A stretch of DNA of 64,000 bases from Micromonospora sp. WMMA1363 (GCF_030345795.1 NZ_JAUALB010000001.1:3340001-3404000), one strand, 5' to 3'; positions 1 through 7,676 are shown, counted from the first letter of the stretch. Notes: generated by a model from the letters alone, not told the origin. Numbers and translations are program-made.

Positions 1-982
1 CGATGGGCGAGGGCGGTGCGCCGAGGTGCACCACGAAGCCGAGATCCGGCTTGTCGAAGCCCATGCCCAGCGCGCTGGTAGCCACCAGCGCCTTGATCTT
101 GTTGTCGAGGAGATCCTGCTCGGCGGCGCGCCGGTCCGCGTCCTCGGCCTGCCCGGTGTAGGAGGCGACCGGGTAGCCCCGGGAGCGGAGGAAATCGGCG
201 GCCTCCCCCGCCGCCGCCACGGTCAGCGTGTAGACGATTCCTGAGCCGGGCAACTCGTCGAGGTGCTCGGCGAGCCAGGCCAGCCGGTGCGCCGGGTTGG
301 GCAGGTCGACCACGCCGAGCCGCAGCGACTCCCGGTCCAGGCTGCCACGCAGCACGAGTGCGTCGCCGAGCTGCTCGGCCACGTCCTGGGTGACCCGGGC
401 GTTCGCGGTGGCCGTGGTGGCGAGCACGGGCGTCCCCGGCGGCAGGTCGGCGAGGAACGTCCGCAGCCGGCGGTAGTCGGGCCGGAAGTCGTGGCCCCAG
501 TCGGAGACGCAGTGCGCCTCGTCCACCACCAGCAGCCCGGTGGTGGCCGCCAGTTTCGGCAGCACCGTGTCCCGGAAGTCCGGGTTGTTGAGCCGTTCCG
601 GGCTGATCAGGAGGACGTCGACGGCGCCGGCGTGGATCTCGGCGGTGATCTCGTCCCACTCGTCGAGGTTGGCGGAGTTGATGGTCCGCGCCCTGATGCC
701 GGCCCGCGCGGCGGATTCGACCTGGTTTCGCATCAGCGCCAGCAGCGGCGACACGATCACCGTCGGGCCGTGCTCGCCGCTGGTCCGCAGCAGCGCGGTG
801 GCCACGAAGTAGACCGCCGACTTCCCCCACCCGGTGCGCTGGACGCAGAGCACCCGCCGCCGGTCGACCGCCAGCGCCTCGATCGCCCGCCACTGGTCCG
901 CACGGAGCCGGGCGTGTTCCCCGGCCAGGTGCCGCAGCACCGCCTCGGCCCGCTCACGTACCGCCGTCCGTTCCTGGCTCAT
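1..982 (-). CDS. RecQ-family ATP-dependent DNA helicase, N-terminal part (runs off the window)
   Basis: Reading leftward from an ATG at 982, the protein has the superfamily-2 helicase core of RecQ enzymes, which unwind DNA 3'-5' during repair. The P-loop region reads RTGWGKS, motif Ia SPLLALM, motif II VVDEAHCVSDWGHDFRPDY (the DEAH-CxSxWGHDFRP block typical of RecQ), then motif III LATTATA and part of the second RecA lobe (GIVYTLTVAAAEE, VATSALGMGFDKPD). About 327 codons are present, so the zinc-binding and later domains lie beyond the left edge. The start fits the N-terminal position of the helicase core; no long N-terminal extension is possible. Family assignment is firm; the exact subtype is not. 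Confidence 0.9.
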   Translation of the reverse strand, partial: MSQERTAVRERAEAVLRHLAGEHARLRADQWRAIEALAVDRRRVLCVQRTGWGKSAVYFVATALLRTSGEHGPTVIVSPLLALMRNQVESAARAGIRARTINSANLDEWDEITAEIHAGAVDVLLISPERLNNPDFRDTVLPKLAATTGLLVVDEAHCVSDWGHDFRPDYRRLRTFLADLPPGTPVLATTATANARVTQDVAEQLGDALVLRGSLDRESLRLGVVDLPNPAHRLAWLAEHLDELPGSGIVYTLTVAAAGEAADFLRSRGYPVASYTGQAEDADRRAAEQDLLDNKIKALVATSALGMGFDKPDLGFVVHLGAPPSPI

Positions 983-1055
983 CCGGCATTTCTACCAGCG
1001 CGGCCACGCTGCCGGCCGGCCGCGCGGGCTCCGTGCCAGGATCGGACACGGCAGG

Positions 1056-1091
1056 ACCGTCGTTCGGAAGAGAACCGTCGTTCGGAAGAGA
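1056..1091 (+). repeat. 18-bp tandem duplication carrying the ribosome-binding site
   Basis: ACCGTCGTTCGGAAGAGA occurs twice, at 1056-1073 and 1074-1091, immediately before the lipoprotein start at 1093. Each copy contains the purine-rich GGAAGAGA, so the Shine-Dalgarno-like segment is itself duplicated. Confidence 0.85.
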
Positions 1092-1092
1092 G

Positions 1093-1902
1093 ATGAACGT
1101 CATGACGCAGCGAACCGGCGCCGCCGCGCTGGCCCGACGGGTCGCCACCGGTGCGACGGCCGTGCTGGCCGCCGGCACCCTGCTCACCGGGTGCACCGGG
1201 AAGGACGGGGAGTCGGCAGCGCCGTCCCCGTCGCCTGACCCGAAGACCACCCTGCTGGCCGCCGTGCCGGACGAGAAGGACCCGGCGTTCCGCTTCACCG
1301 GCATCGACGCGACCGGCACCGTGACCGGTGCCGTCGACCCGGCCGGCAAGGGCTGGGAACTGGTCCAGAAGGACGCCAAGGCCGGCTTCACGACGACGAC
1401 GTCCCGACGGGTGATCGACCAGCGTTTTTGGATGAAGGTCGACTTCTCCGACGCGGGCGAGCTGAGCGACCTGCTCAAGCTGCCGGAGGGGTGGATGGAG
1501 TTCGACCAGAGCAAGCTCGAGGAGCCGGAGGTGTATCAGGGCGCCGACGTCGGCAACACGGCGGTGATCATCCGGGCGGCCGACGCGGTGCGGCAGCAAG
1601 CCGACGGGTCGTACACCGGCACCGTCGACCTGACCGGCGGCCCGGAGGTGGCCGACGCGGTGGACGGCGTGGACGTGGCGGTGCTGGCCGACACGGCGAA
1701 GGCCATCCCGTTCACGGCGGTGATCGGGCCGGACGGCAACCTCGCCTCGCTGACCCTGGACATCCCGGCGGCGGGCCAGCAGAAGGCCCTGGAGTACGTC
1801 GTGAAGTACCACGACTTCGGCACGGTCCCGGGAATCGCGGCACCCACCGGCGCCGACGTGGAGGCGGCGCCGGCCTCGGCCTACGAGCTGCTGAACGGCT
1901 GA
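1093..1902 (+). CDS. Secreted lipoprotein, LppX/LprAFG-like
   Basis: A 269-residue protein with a basic N-terminus, hydrophobic segment and lipobox LTGC (Cys about 33), so it is predicted to be lipidated on the outer face of the membrane. The mature part is a single beta-rich domain with the alternating pattern of the LppX/LprAFG lipoprotein family (PF07161); mycobacterial members carry lipid precursors in a hydrophobic cavity. Identity to that family is inferred from layout (lipobox, K-E-Y/F-rich beta repeats, length) rather than a diagnostic motif. ATG 1093 has GGAAGAG directly upstream; ATG 1102 is an alternative. An in-frame extension to 1033 would only translate the tandem repeat. It converges on the dehydrogenase gene 12 bases downstream. 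Confidence 0.75.
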   Translation: MNVMTQRTGAAALARRVATGATAVLAAGTLLTGCTGKDGESAAPSPSPDPKTTLLAAVPDEKDPAFRFTGIDATGTVTGAVDPAGKGWELVQKDAKAGFTTTTSRRVIDQRFWMKVDFSDAGELSDLLKLPEGWMEFDQSKLEEPEVYQGADVGNTAVIIRAADAVRQQADGSYTGTVDLTGGPEVADAVDGVDVAVLADTAKAIPFTAVIGPDGNLASLTLDIPAAGQQKALEYVVKYHDFGTVPGIAAPTGADVEAAPASAYELLNG

Positions 1903-1914
1903 CGCCGGGTGGGG

Positions 1915-2661
1915 TCAGCGGCCGAGGACCGAGCCGCCGTTGACGCCGAGGACCTGCCCGGTGACGTAACCGGCGCTGGGGCCGGCCAGGTAGCGGACCG
2001 CCTCGGCGATGTCGTCGGGGGTGCCGGCCCGGCCGACCAGGGTGGCCGCCACCCGTTTGGCGTGTCCCTCCGGCATCATCCGGTCACCGAAGAACTCGGT
2101 GTCGGTGACGTATCCGGGGCTGACCACGTTGACCGTGATCTGTTCCGGACCGAGCCGCACGGCCAGGTCGTACGCCCAGCCGTGCAGCGCGGCCTTCGCC
2201 GCCGAGTACGGCCCGCCGCCGCCCCGCTGCGCGGCGATCGAGCTGACCAGGACCACCCGCCCGCCGGGACGGCGCAGGGCCGGCCGGAGCGCCTCGGTCA
2301 GCAGGACGGCGGTGAGCACGTTGGCGTCCAGGTTCGCCCGCCACTGCGCCGCGACCCCGGCGAGGCTGCCGGTGTCCCCGCCGAGGTACCCCCCGGCGTT
2401 GTTGACGACCGCGTCGACCGATCGCTCCCCGACCGCCTCGACCACCCGGGGCAGCTGCTCCGGATCAGTCAGGTCTGCGGTCACCGGGCGAACGGCGTGG
2501 GGCCGCCCGATGTCCCACGAGATCCGGTCCGCGCAGTCCCTGAGCATCTGTTCCCGCCGCCCCACGACCAGCACGTCGAACCCGTCGACGGCCAGCCCCC
2601 GCGCCACGGCCGCCCCGATCCCGGTCCCGCCTCCACTGACCACTGCCACCCGCTCGCCCAT
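1915..2661 (-). CDS. Short-chain dehydrogenase/reductase (SDR)
   Basis: A 248-residue cytosolic NAD(P)-dependent oxidoreductase of the classical SDR type. The cofactor motif SGGGTGIG lies at residues 9-16, NNAG at 87-90, the catalytic Ser at 140/141, and YSAAK gives Tyr152 and Lys156. The C-terminus ends in the FabG-like GYVTGQVLGVNGG. The substrate cannot be told; it could be a FabG-like ketoacyl reductase or a generic dehydrogenase. The ATG at 2661 places the cofactor motif at the usual distance; the in-frame ATG seven codons upstream would add a non-homologous stub. It faces the lipoprotein gene tail to tail. Confidence 0.9.
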   Translation of the reverse strand: MGERVAVVSGGGTGIGAAVARGLAVDGFDVLVVGRREQMLRDCADRISWDIGRPHAVRPVTADLTDPEQLPRVVEAVGERSVDAVVNNAGGYLGGDTGSLAGVAAQWRANLDANVLTAVLLTEALRPALRRPGGRVVLVSSIAAQRGGGGPYSAAKAALHGWAYDLAVRLGPEQITVNVVSPGYVTDTEFFGDRMMPEGHAKRVAATLVGRAGTPDDIAEAVRYLAGPSAGYVTGQVLGVNGGSVLGR

Positions 2662-2774
2662 CGCCGTCCTCCCACACGTCAACGTCCGTCGATCATGACG
2701 GTATCGCTCGGCTGTTCGTCGCGGCGACAGCCTCGTGATCGACGGGTGGGTCGTCCTGAGCCGGTCAGCGCGGG

Positions 2775-3026
2775 TCAGCGTTCCGGCGGGACGCAGGGTC
2801 CGTCGTGGTCGGCCGAACGGGCGCAGCGGCCGGCGCCGTCGAGCCGGGCGTCGCAGAAGACCCGATGGCGTACGAACTGCGCGTCCTCCTCGGAGACCGT
2901 CGTCTCCGCCGGGTCGACGTCGGGCAGGAAGCCGAGCGAGCGGGTGATCGTCCGGGCGAAGCGCTTCGCGGCGGTCAGGTCGGTGGCGAGCACCGGCAGG
3001 TGCACCACGAACCGCTCCCGGCTCAC
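2775..3026 (-). CDS. Small hypothetical protein, second gene of the DivIVA-like operon
   Basis: An 83-residue protein starting with GTG at 3026 inside the GTGA that ends the upstream DivIVA-like gene, so the two are translationally coupled. It has a mixed alpha/beta start (FVVHLPVLATDL), an acidic middle and a Cys-containing end (FCDARLDGAGRCARSADHDGPC). No enzyme motif is recognised. The paired cysteines near the C-terminus could bind metal, but this is a guess. Its only contextual clue is co-expression with a DivIVA-domain protein opposite a GntR regulator, an arrangement familiar from actinomycete integrative elements. Confidence 0.7.
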   Translation of the reverse strand: MSRERFVVHLPVLATDLTAAKRFARTITRSLGFLPDVDPAETTVSEEDAQFVRHRVFCDARLDGAGRCARSADHDGPCVPPER

Positions 3027-3325
3027 CGCCGCGCTCCCGGCGCGAACCGGGCCTGCCAGCTGCGCAACGCCCGCTTGATGCGGACGTTCTCCTCGGTGAC
3101 CATGACCAGTTCCCGGCGGGCGGCGGCCAACTCGCCGGCTACCCGGTGCAGGAACGCGTGCACCTCGGTCGGGTCGAGCCCCCGGCGCACGGACCGGAAC
3201 CGCCGGTCCCGCACCTGCCCCGCCGTCAACGACCGGCACGTCTGAGACCGGTACCACCCGCCGTTCGGTGGCCGACCCGACCGCCTCGTCGTGTTCGCGC
3301 GGAACAGGTGGAGCAGGTTGCGCAT
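3023..3325 (-). CDS. Small DivIVA-domain protein
   Basis: A 100-residue basic protein. After a Arg-rich N-terminus (about 1-45) it carries a DivIVA-like segment: RRFRSVRRGLDPTEVHAFL followed by a short heptad-patterned helix (LAAARRELVMVTEENVRIKRAL). In full DivIVA/Wag31 this N-terminal region senses membrane curvature, but here the long coiled coil is absent, so a structural polar role is doubtful. ATG 3325 follows AGGAGGT at ideal spacing. The stop overlaps the next gene by GTGA. Position, divergent from a minimal GntR regulator across a repeat-rich 308-bp gap, suggests repression by that regulator. Confidence 0.8.
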   Translation of the reverse strand: MRNLLHLFRANTTRRSGRPPNGGWYRSQTCRSLTAGQVRDRRFRSVRRGLDPTEVHAFLHRVAGELAAARRELVMVTEENVRIKRALRSWQARFAPGARR

Positions 3326-3485
3326 GCCGGACCTCCTCGTCGTCGCGGGTACGCGCCGGAGCGCGCGGTCTGCGGTGCGGCCCGGCCCGCCGACAGGGAA
3401 AGCGGACCGGGCCGCCGGCCCCGCGACCGCAGCCCTCGTCGGCGGTACGACCCCGGAGCACACTTTCGGGCCCGACCCCGAGGCT

Positions 3486-3625
3486 TGCCGAACCAACCGG
3501 AGCCGGACACCCGACAACCTACTACAGCAGGTACAGCAGGTCGACCCCGGAGTGCTTTCGAGTCGCAACTTATTGCAGTAGCTAGAGCAGGTCAGGCATG
3601 ATCGGAGCTGCCGAACCAACCGGAG
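3486..3625. repeat. Pair of 17-bp direct repeats in the GntR/DivIVA intergenic region
   Basis: TGCCGAACCAACCGGAG is present exactly at 3486-3502 and again at 3609-3625, 123 bases apart. The second copy supplies the CGGAG ribosome-binding site of the GntR gene. The first copy stands before the operator-like 9-mers. Confidence 0.85.
3524..3592. promoter_or_regulatory. Candidate GntR operator cluster
   Basis: Three copies of A(C/G)AGCAGGT lie at 3524-3532, 3533-3541 (tandem) and 3584-3592, plus the palindrome GCAACTTATTGC at about 3564-3575. They sit between the divergent DivIVA-like operon (start 3325) and the GntR gene (start 3634), where an autoregulator of this type would bind. Function is inferred from position and repetition. 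Confidence 0.45.
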
Positions 3626-3633
3626 TCCTCACC

Positions 3634-3864
3634 ATGCCCACTGCACAACCGTCATTCCGCCGCATCGTTGACGAGATCAGCGAGAAGATCAGGACCGGCG
3701 AGCTGAAGCCGGGTGACAAGCTGCCGTCGACCAGCCAGCTTGCCGAGATGTACAACGTCAGCACCGGAACGGTGTACCGCGCCCTGTCGCTCCTGCACGA
3801 CCGCGAACTCATCATCGGCCAATCCGGCCGAGGCACTTTCGTCGCGGAGCAGCCCGGCCGGTGA
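3634..3864 (+). CDS. Minimal GntR-family winged-helix regulator
   Basis: A 76-residue DNA-binding protein consisting only of the GntR winged helix-turn-helix: FRRIVDEISEKIRTGELKPG, the DKLPSTSQLAEMYNVSTGTV recognition segment, then the wing (GQSGRGTFVAE). There is no effector-binding domain, so it cannot be a classic ligand-responsive GntR. Such stand-alone domains occur as regulators in actinomycete plasmids and integrative elements. ATG 3634 is preceded by CGGAG at 8 bases; ATG 3598 in frame would add 12 residues without homology. It is followed by a hairpin terminator and faces away from the DivIVA-like operon. Confidence 0.88.
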   Translation: MPTAQPSFRRIVDEISEKIRTGELKPGDKLPSTSQLAEMYNVSTGTVYRALSLLHDRELIIGQSGRGTFVAEQPGR

Positions 3865-3887
3865 CGCCCGGGTCACGGCCACGCGGG

Positions 3888-3916
3888 ACGCCCTCGTGCC
3901 AGCGGCATGAGGGCGT
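3888..3916 (+). terminator. Hairpin after the GntR gene
   Basis: ACGCCCTCGTGCC (3888-3900) and GGCATGAGGGCGT (3904-3916) form a 13-bp stem with one G-T type mismatch and a 3-base loop, 23 bases past the GntR stop. Confidence 0.7.
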
Positions 3917-4015
3917 CTGGAGACGATTGTGCGCGGGGCGGGACTCCGTGGAATCCGTCAGGACATCGACCACGCCGCTGCCGAGCGGTCCGAACACGGC
4001 CGTGAGCCGCAGATG

Positions 4016-4055
4016 CTGTTGGCCGGCACCCGGGTTCGGGGGCCGGCCAGCAGCT
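4016..4055 (-). terminator. Hairpin after the lysozyme-like gene
   Basis: GCTGTTGGCCGGC (4016-4028) pairs with GCCGGCCAGCAGC (4043-4055), 13 bp with one mismatch, 40 bases downstream of the leftward gene ending at 4096. Confidence 0.65.
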
Positions 4056-4095
4056 TGTTTCCCCCTTGTGGGGTCAGGTTGTGTGGCTTGGTGGG

Positions 4096-4680
4096 TCAGC
4101 TGGTCCAGTGTTCGGCGACGAGGTCAGCGGCCTGGGTTTCCCACTGGGCGTAGTGGAACGGGTACGCCGACACCTGCACCGTCTGCGCGGCCTCGGTCAA
4201 CGGCATGTCCTGCCAACCGTCGACCTGCTTCAAACCCTTCAGGAACGCGGTAGTCGAGTACTCCGGGTCGGTGATCTGCTCCACCGTGCCCCAACCCGAG
4301 GACGGACGCTGCTGGAACAGGCCCTGCGAGTCGTGGTCGTTACGGTCACCCAGGTGACCCAGATTCTCCAGCTTCGACTCCTGCAGCGCGGTGGCGATCG
4401 CGACCACGGCAGCCCGCTCGTCCATACCCGCCTTCTTCGTCGCCGCGACGATCGCCTTCACATTCGCGACCTGCTCGTCACCCAGGTCGATCCGGGACTG
4501 CTCACCCTGCGTCCCGTGCGCAACCAGCTTGCCGGCGTCCGGCTTCTCCACCCGCACCACCCCAGCCGCAGCGGAGGCGGGCGCGGTGTCGGTGACAGCC
4601 GTCAGAGGACCAGCGACGACACCGGTACTCAGAGCCAGACCAGCGACACCAAGGACACTACGACGGAAGACCGTGTTCAT
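4096..4680 (-). CDS. Secreted lysozyme-like / transglycosylase-like protein
   Basis: A 194-residue exported protein. Residues 1-38 form a signal peptide (FRRSVLGVAGLALSTGVVAG, cleavage near ASA-AA). The mature part resembles lysozyme-fold cell-wall hydrolases of actinobacteria: a catalytic-type Glu in AIATALQESKLENLGHLG, then NDHDSQGLFQQRPSSGWGT and a closing YAQWETQAADLVAEHW. The Q-G-L-F-Q-Q segment matches the substrate-groove loop of SLT/Rpf-like folds. It probably cuts or binds peptidoglycan, but activity is not proven by the sequence. ATG 4680 is preceded by GGAGCG. An unusually long untranslated stretch precedes it. Confidence 0.75.
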   Translation of the reverse strand: MNTVFRRSVLGVAGLALSTGVVAGPLTAVTDTAPASAAAGVVRVEKPDAGKLVAHGTQGEQSRIDLGDEQVANVKAIVAATKKAGMDERAAVVAIATALQESKLENLGHLGDRNDHDSQGLFQQRPSSGWGTVEQITDPEYSTTAFLKGLKQVDGWQDMPLTEAAQTVQVSAYPFHYAQWETQAADLVAEHWTS

Positions 4681-5690
4681 GAAAGACGCTCCATTCGGGG
4701 GTCGACACCCACACACACCCGAGGGAGTCAGGGCGCAGGGGTACAAGCACCGTCCGGCGCTCACCAAACAAGAAAGGGCAAAACAAGGAAGAGCCAACGG
4801 CCACCGCCACGCCCGGGGGGACACGCACACGGCGCCGGGTCCAGATGTAACGACCGGCGGCCCACCACCATTCCCGGCGGACCCACACCCGCTCACCAGC
4901 GGGCACTCCCACGGCCGTCGCCACCGTGCAACGCCCCCACCCCACCGGCATTCCACCACCAGCCCACCCCCGGGCACACCCCACACCGGCACCAACCAGA
5001 CACCCACGACACACCACCCAAGCCTGATCCGCCCGGTCCGGCCGACGACCGAAATGTCTGCCCTGGGGGCGCCTCACCCGCTGTCGGGATCAGAACATGA
5101 TGACCGTCGAGCGCTGACGTCAAGACGGCAGACCGCATCTGTCGCAGCGGGGAACCGTGGTCGCTTCGCTCGATCAGCTCCTCGACCCTGCGAGGTGACT
5201 GGGTGGGAACGGCGAGGACGCTGCCAGCACGGGGGGACCGGCAGCGTCCTCAGTGGACCATCATAGAGATCGGTGGTGGCTTCGGCGCGACGACCCCCCA
5301 CCCCCTCCCACAATCATGATCAAAAATCGCGGTGCGGGTGGCTACACATGCGGTTCGGTCGGGACCGTGGCCACCCACGCATTGATCACAACGATCTCCT
5401 TTCGGGCTCCAGGTCGGGGCTCTGGCCTGCCGTGGCCTTGGCACGCCCTCGTTCGACGCCACTGACGCGTCCAGGTCGCCACCGACGGCGCGGCGATCAC
5501 TGTGCATACTGGTACGAGCCAGTCGTCTGACCGTGCCACCGTCGGTGACCGCGCCGTCTACGCCGGGACGGAGAAGCAGACCAGCACGGTGGTGCAGCGC
5601 AGCCCCATCCAACTCGCTCGCGCAATCTTGCAGACCCGACGTTTGTGTAGCTGCCCCAGAAAGTTGATCGACTTCCGTACCGTCGTCGGC
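4681..5690. other. 1-kb gene-poor interval with hairpins
   Basis: No ORF here has codon bias, ribosome site and recognisable sequence together. 4760-5060 is strongly C-rich on the + strand (many CCCAC and CACACC runs). Two inverted repeats stand out: 5214-5225/5240-5251 (GAGGACGCTGCC / GGCAGCGTCCTC) and a larger imperfect one spanning 5317-5388 (arms TGATCAA...GGGTGGC). The interval may hold the leader of the lysozyme-like gene (leftward) and promoters for the gene at 5691, or an unannotated RNA. Confidence 0.5.
5214..5251. terminator. Terminator-like hairpin in the gene-poor gap
   Basis: A perfect 12-bp stem, GAGGACGCTGCC and GGCAGCGTCCTC, around a 14-base loop. No protein gene on either strand ends within 400 bases, so the transcript it would stop is unknown. 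Confidence 0.5.
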
Positions 5691-5957
5691 ATGGAGATTC
5701 TCTTCGGGCTGTTCGCCGCCGCGGGCGCGGTCGTCCTCACCCTCTGGTTCCTCGGGCGTCGGCGTACGCCGACGGGCCGGCACGGCTCGTCGGCGTACGC
5801 GTCGTCGGCGCCCAGCGCCACGGCAGGCGGCGACGGTGGTGGTGGTGGTGGTGGTGGTGGTGCCTCCTGCGACAGCGGTTCGAGTGGGGGCGGATGGTTC
5901 TCCGGCGGGGACAGCGGTGGAGGTTCCTCCGGCGGAGACAGCGGCAGCAGCTGCTGA
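5691..5957 (+). CDS. Small membrane protein with Gly/Ser-rich tail
   Basis: An 88-residue protein: one N-terminal membrane segment (EILFGLFAAAGAVVLTLWFL, about residues 2-21), a basic stretch RRRTPTGRHG, then a low-complexity Gly/Ser tail with three cysteines ending SGSSC. The tail contains nine consecutive GGT codons. Similar layouts (one helix plus Gly-Ser tail) are common in actinobacterial proteins of unknown function next to TPM-domain proteins, but none is present here. The start is supported by the membrane helix beginning directly at ATG 5691; the 63 codons upstream in frame look non-coding. No clear Shine-Dalgarno site. Confidence 0.6.
   Translation: MEILFGLFAAAGAVVLTLWFLGRRRTPTGRHGSSAYASSAPSATAGGDGGGGGGGGGASCDSGSSGGGWFSGGDSGGGSSGGDSGSSC
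5835..5861 (+). repeat. (GGT)9 microsatellite inside the small membrane protein gene
   Basis: Nine uninterrupted GGT triplets encoding part of the polyglycine tract. Copy-number change by slippage would alter tail length without breaking frame. Confidence 0.9.
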
Positions 5958-6384
5958 CGACGGATCAGATCTCGTGCGCCGCGCCTGGCCCCGCGATGGC
6001 GGAGTGGTGATGGGGGCGGTCGGCCGCGGTGACCACCCAGCCGTCCGCAGCAGCCCCGCCAGCCCTGAACGACCGCCCGTAGTTTCAGACCAAACAACTC
6101 GGTAAGCGGTTGATCTAGGCCCTTCGCCTGGGGTCGCACCATCCGACCCCTGACCCCGTTGGGGGTTCGGCTGGGTGCCGGACCCCCAACGGCGCATATC
6201 GAAACAGGCCGCGATGGCCCAGCCACTCAATGTCCAGTCGTCGATGCGGTGTCTGACGCCGGCACCGACCTGGGCGAGTTGCAGGGTGATGGTGTGATTG
6301 CCGGCGAAGGTCACGGCAACGATGGGCGGCATGGCTTGGCGGATGAACGTGAAGACGTGCAACGCCCCTCCCCGGGGAGGCAAG
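5958..6384. other. Intergenic interval with terminator-like hairpin
   Basis: 427 bases without a supported gene. CCGTTGGGGGTTCGG (6156-6170) and CCGGACCCCCAACGG (6178-6192) form a 15-bp stem with one mismatch, usable as a terminator for the rightward gene ending at 5957. A leftward open frame through 6170-6380 has no homology I can see. Confidence 0.45.
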
Positions 6385-6552
6385 GTGATTCAGCGCTCGC
6401 AGCACCAGCGGGGCCGGTGCCCCGTCTGTAAACGCCTCGTAGCCCTCACCGATGACGGAAGAGTTGCGCGGCACGATGGCACCGTCCGTGCCTACGCCCC
6501 GCCCGAGGAGTGCCCCGGGGGTGGACAGCGAGCGGAAGCCACGGGGTCATGA
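6385..6552 (+). CDS. Small zinc-ribbon-like protein
   Basis: A 55-residue protein beginning with GTG at 6385, five bases after GGGGAGG. It reads RGRCPVCKRLVALTDDGRVA then RHDG and ends EECPGGG. The CPxC pair followed by 'V-ALTDDGRVARH' and a terminal CPG-G is a recurrent small actinobacterial family in which the cysteines probably bind zinc. The fourth ligand would be the late Cys or the His of ARHDG. Function unknown. An ATG at 6343 in frame would add 14 residues without similarity and lacks a ribosome site. Confidence 0.65.
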   Translation: MIQRSQHQRGRCPVCKRLVALTDDGRVARHDGTVRAYAPPEECPGGGQRAEATGS

Positions 6553-6582
6553 GCAACAGCGCGGCCCTGCGTAGATGCCAAG

Positions 6583-7566
6583 TCAATCCGGACAGGTGCC
6601 ACGGTGGTGCCAACTACAGCCGGACGGTGCAGGTTCGTCCGGACGGGACAGCACCGTGACCGGATGCCACGAACCGGAGCTTTCCGTACCCTGTCCGGTG
6701 GTGGGCCTCGGCGGATACACCCATGCCACCAGCACCACCGAAATGATCATCAGTAGGAACCACGCCCCCAGCTTGCTCGCTGACACCGGATGCCAGCCCT
6801 CGGCCTGATCGGGGTACGTCCACGCGTGCGACCACGTCGAGATGTTCTCGGCGAACCAGATGAAGACAGCGACGAGCCCGAACGCGCACAGCAGCGGCAT
6901 CCGCAGCTGGCGCCGGAAGACCCGGAAGTGCATGACGCATCGGCCGAAGACCACGACCACCACGGCGGTGATCGGCCACCGTAGGTCGGTGACGTAGTGG
7001 TGGCCGAAGAAGTTGACGTAGATCGCCGCCGCCACCACGGCGGTCAACCACTGTCGTGGGTAGCGTTCGAAGCGCAGGTCGAACAGCCGATACACGCGTA
7101 CCAGGTAGGAGCCGACCGCGGCGTACATGAAGCCGGAGAAGAGTGGCACCTGCCCGAGCCGTAGGACACCAGCGTCTTCGTAGGCCCACGAGCCGACCTC
7201 GGTCTTGAAAATCTCCATGACGGTGCCCGCGATGTGGAACAACACCACCACGCGGAGTTCCCGCAGCGTTTCCAGGCGCGTGGCGACCATCACGATTTGG
7301 ATCGCGATCGCCGCGAGCGTCAGCGCGTCGTTGCGCGCCAGCGCGGCGTCGCCCGGCCACCACAGCCGTGCCGCGAGTACCACCGCGAGCATCGCGCCGC
7401 CGAACACGCAGGCCCACGCCTGTTTGGCGGTGAAGGCGGCGAGTTCGACAGCCCAGGCTTTCCATCCGGTACGCGGAGCGTCCTGAAGCCACGCGTGCAC
7501 CCGGCGGTCGAGGGCGCGTTCGGCCTTGGTGAATGCCGCATCGCCGGCAGACGGGGGTGGGGGCAT
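6583..7566 (-). CDS. DUF817 family integral membrane protein
   Basis: A 327-residue protein with about eight membrane helices. It matches the DUF817 family by its conserved centre: LFHIAGTVMEIFKTEVGSWA, PLFSGFMYAAVGSYLVR and INFFGHHY-type NFFGHHYVTDLRW, and by WFAENISTWSHAWTYPDQ near the end. The charged and aromatic residues buried between helices (E in MEIFKTE, HH in GHHY) suggest a polytopic enzyme or metal site, but the biochemical role of DUF817 is not known to me. The last 35 residues are polar and variable. The gene lies downstream of the chitinase terminator region only by orientation on the same strand; no operon is implied. Confidence 0.9.
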   Translation of the reverse strand: MPPPPSAGDAAFTKAERALDRRVHAWLQDAPRTGWKAWAVELAAFTAKQAWACVFGGAMLAVVLAARLWWPGDAALARNDALTLAAIAIQIVMVATRLETLRELRVVVLFHIAGTVMEIFKTEVGSWAYEDAGVLRLGQVPLFSGFMYAAVGSYLVRVYRLFDLRFERYPRQWLTAVVAAAIYVNFFGHHYVTDLRWPITAVVVVVFGRCVMHFRVFRRQLRMPLLCAFGLVAVFIWFAENISTWSHAWTYPDQAEGWHPVSASKLGAWFLLMIISVVLVAWVYPPRPTTGQGTESSGSWHPVTVLSRPDEPAPSGCSWHHRGTCPD

Positions 7567-7645
7567 GCGAAGCCACCCTACCGATGGGACCCCAGCCGCT
7601 TGCCCGGGTGCCTTCGCTGCACTGCGTGATCCAGTTGACGCCGGA

Positions 7646-7676
7646 CGGGGAGGGACCGGTGTGTGGTCCCTCCCCG
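7646..7676 (-). terminator. Hairpin after the chitinase gene
   Basis: Perfect 12-bp stem CGGGGAGGGACC (7646-7657) / GGTCCCTCCCCG (7665-7676) with a 7-base loop, 29 bases beyond the leftward chitinase stop. Confidence 0.8.

Noticed and set aside
4681..5240. c-di-AMP (ydaO) riboswitch upstream of the lysozyme-like gene
   Set aside because: The expected AGCTAACC and GGGGTGAATC-type cores are absent on either strand; only short GGGGAACC and CCGACAGC matches remain.
5250..6383. Long leftward open frame opposite the Gly/Ser-tail gene
   Set aside because: It is a low-complexity Pro/Thr antisense frame with no ribosome site; the sense gene has the membrane helix and natural start.
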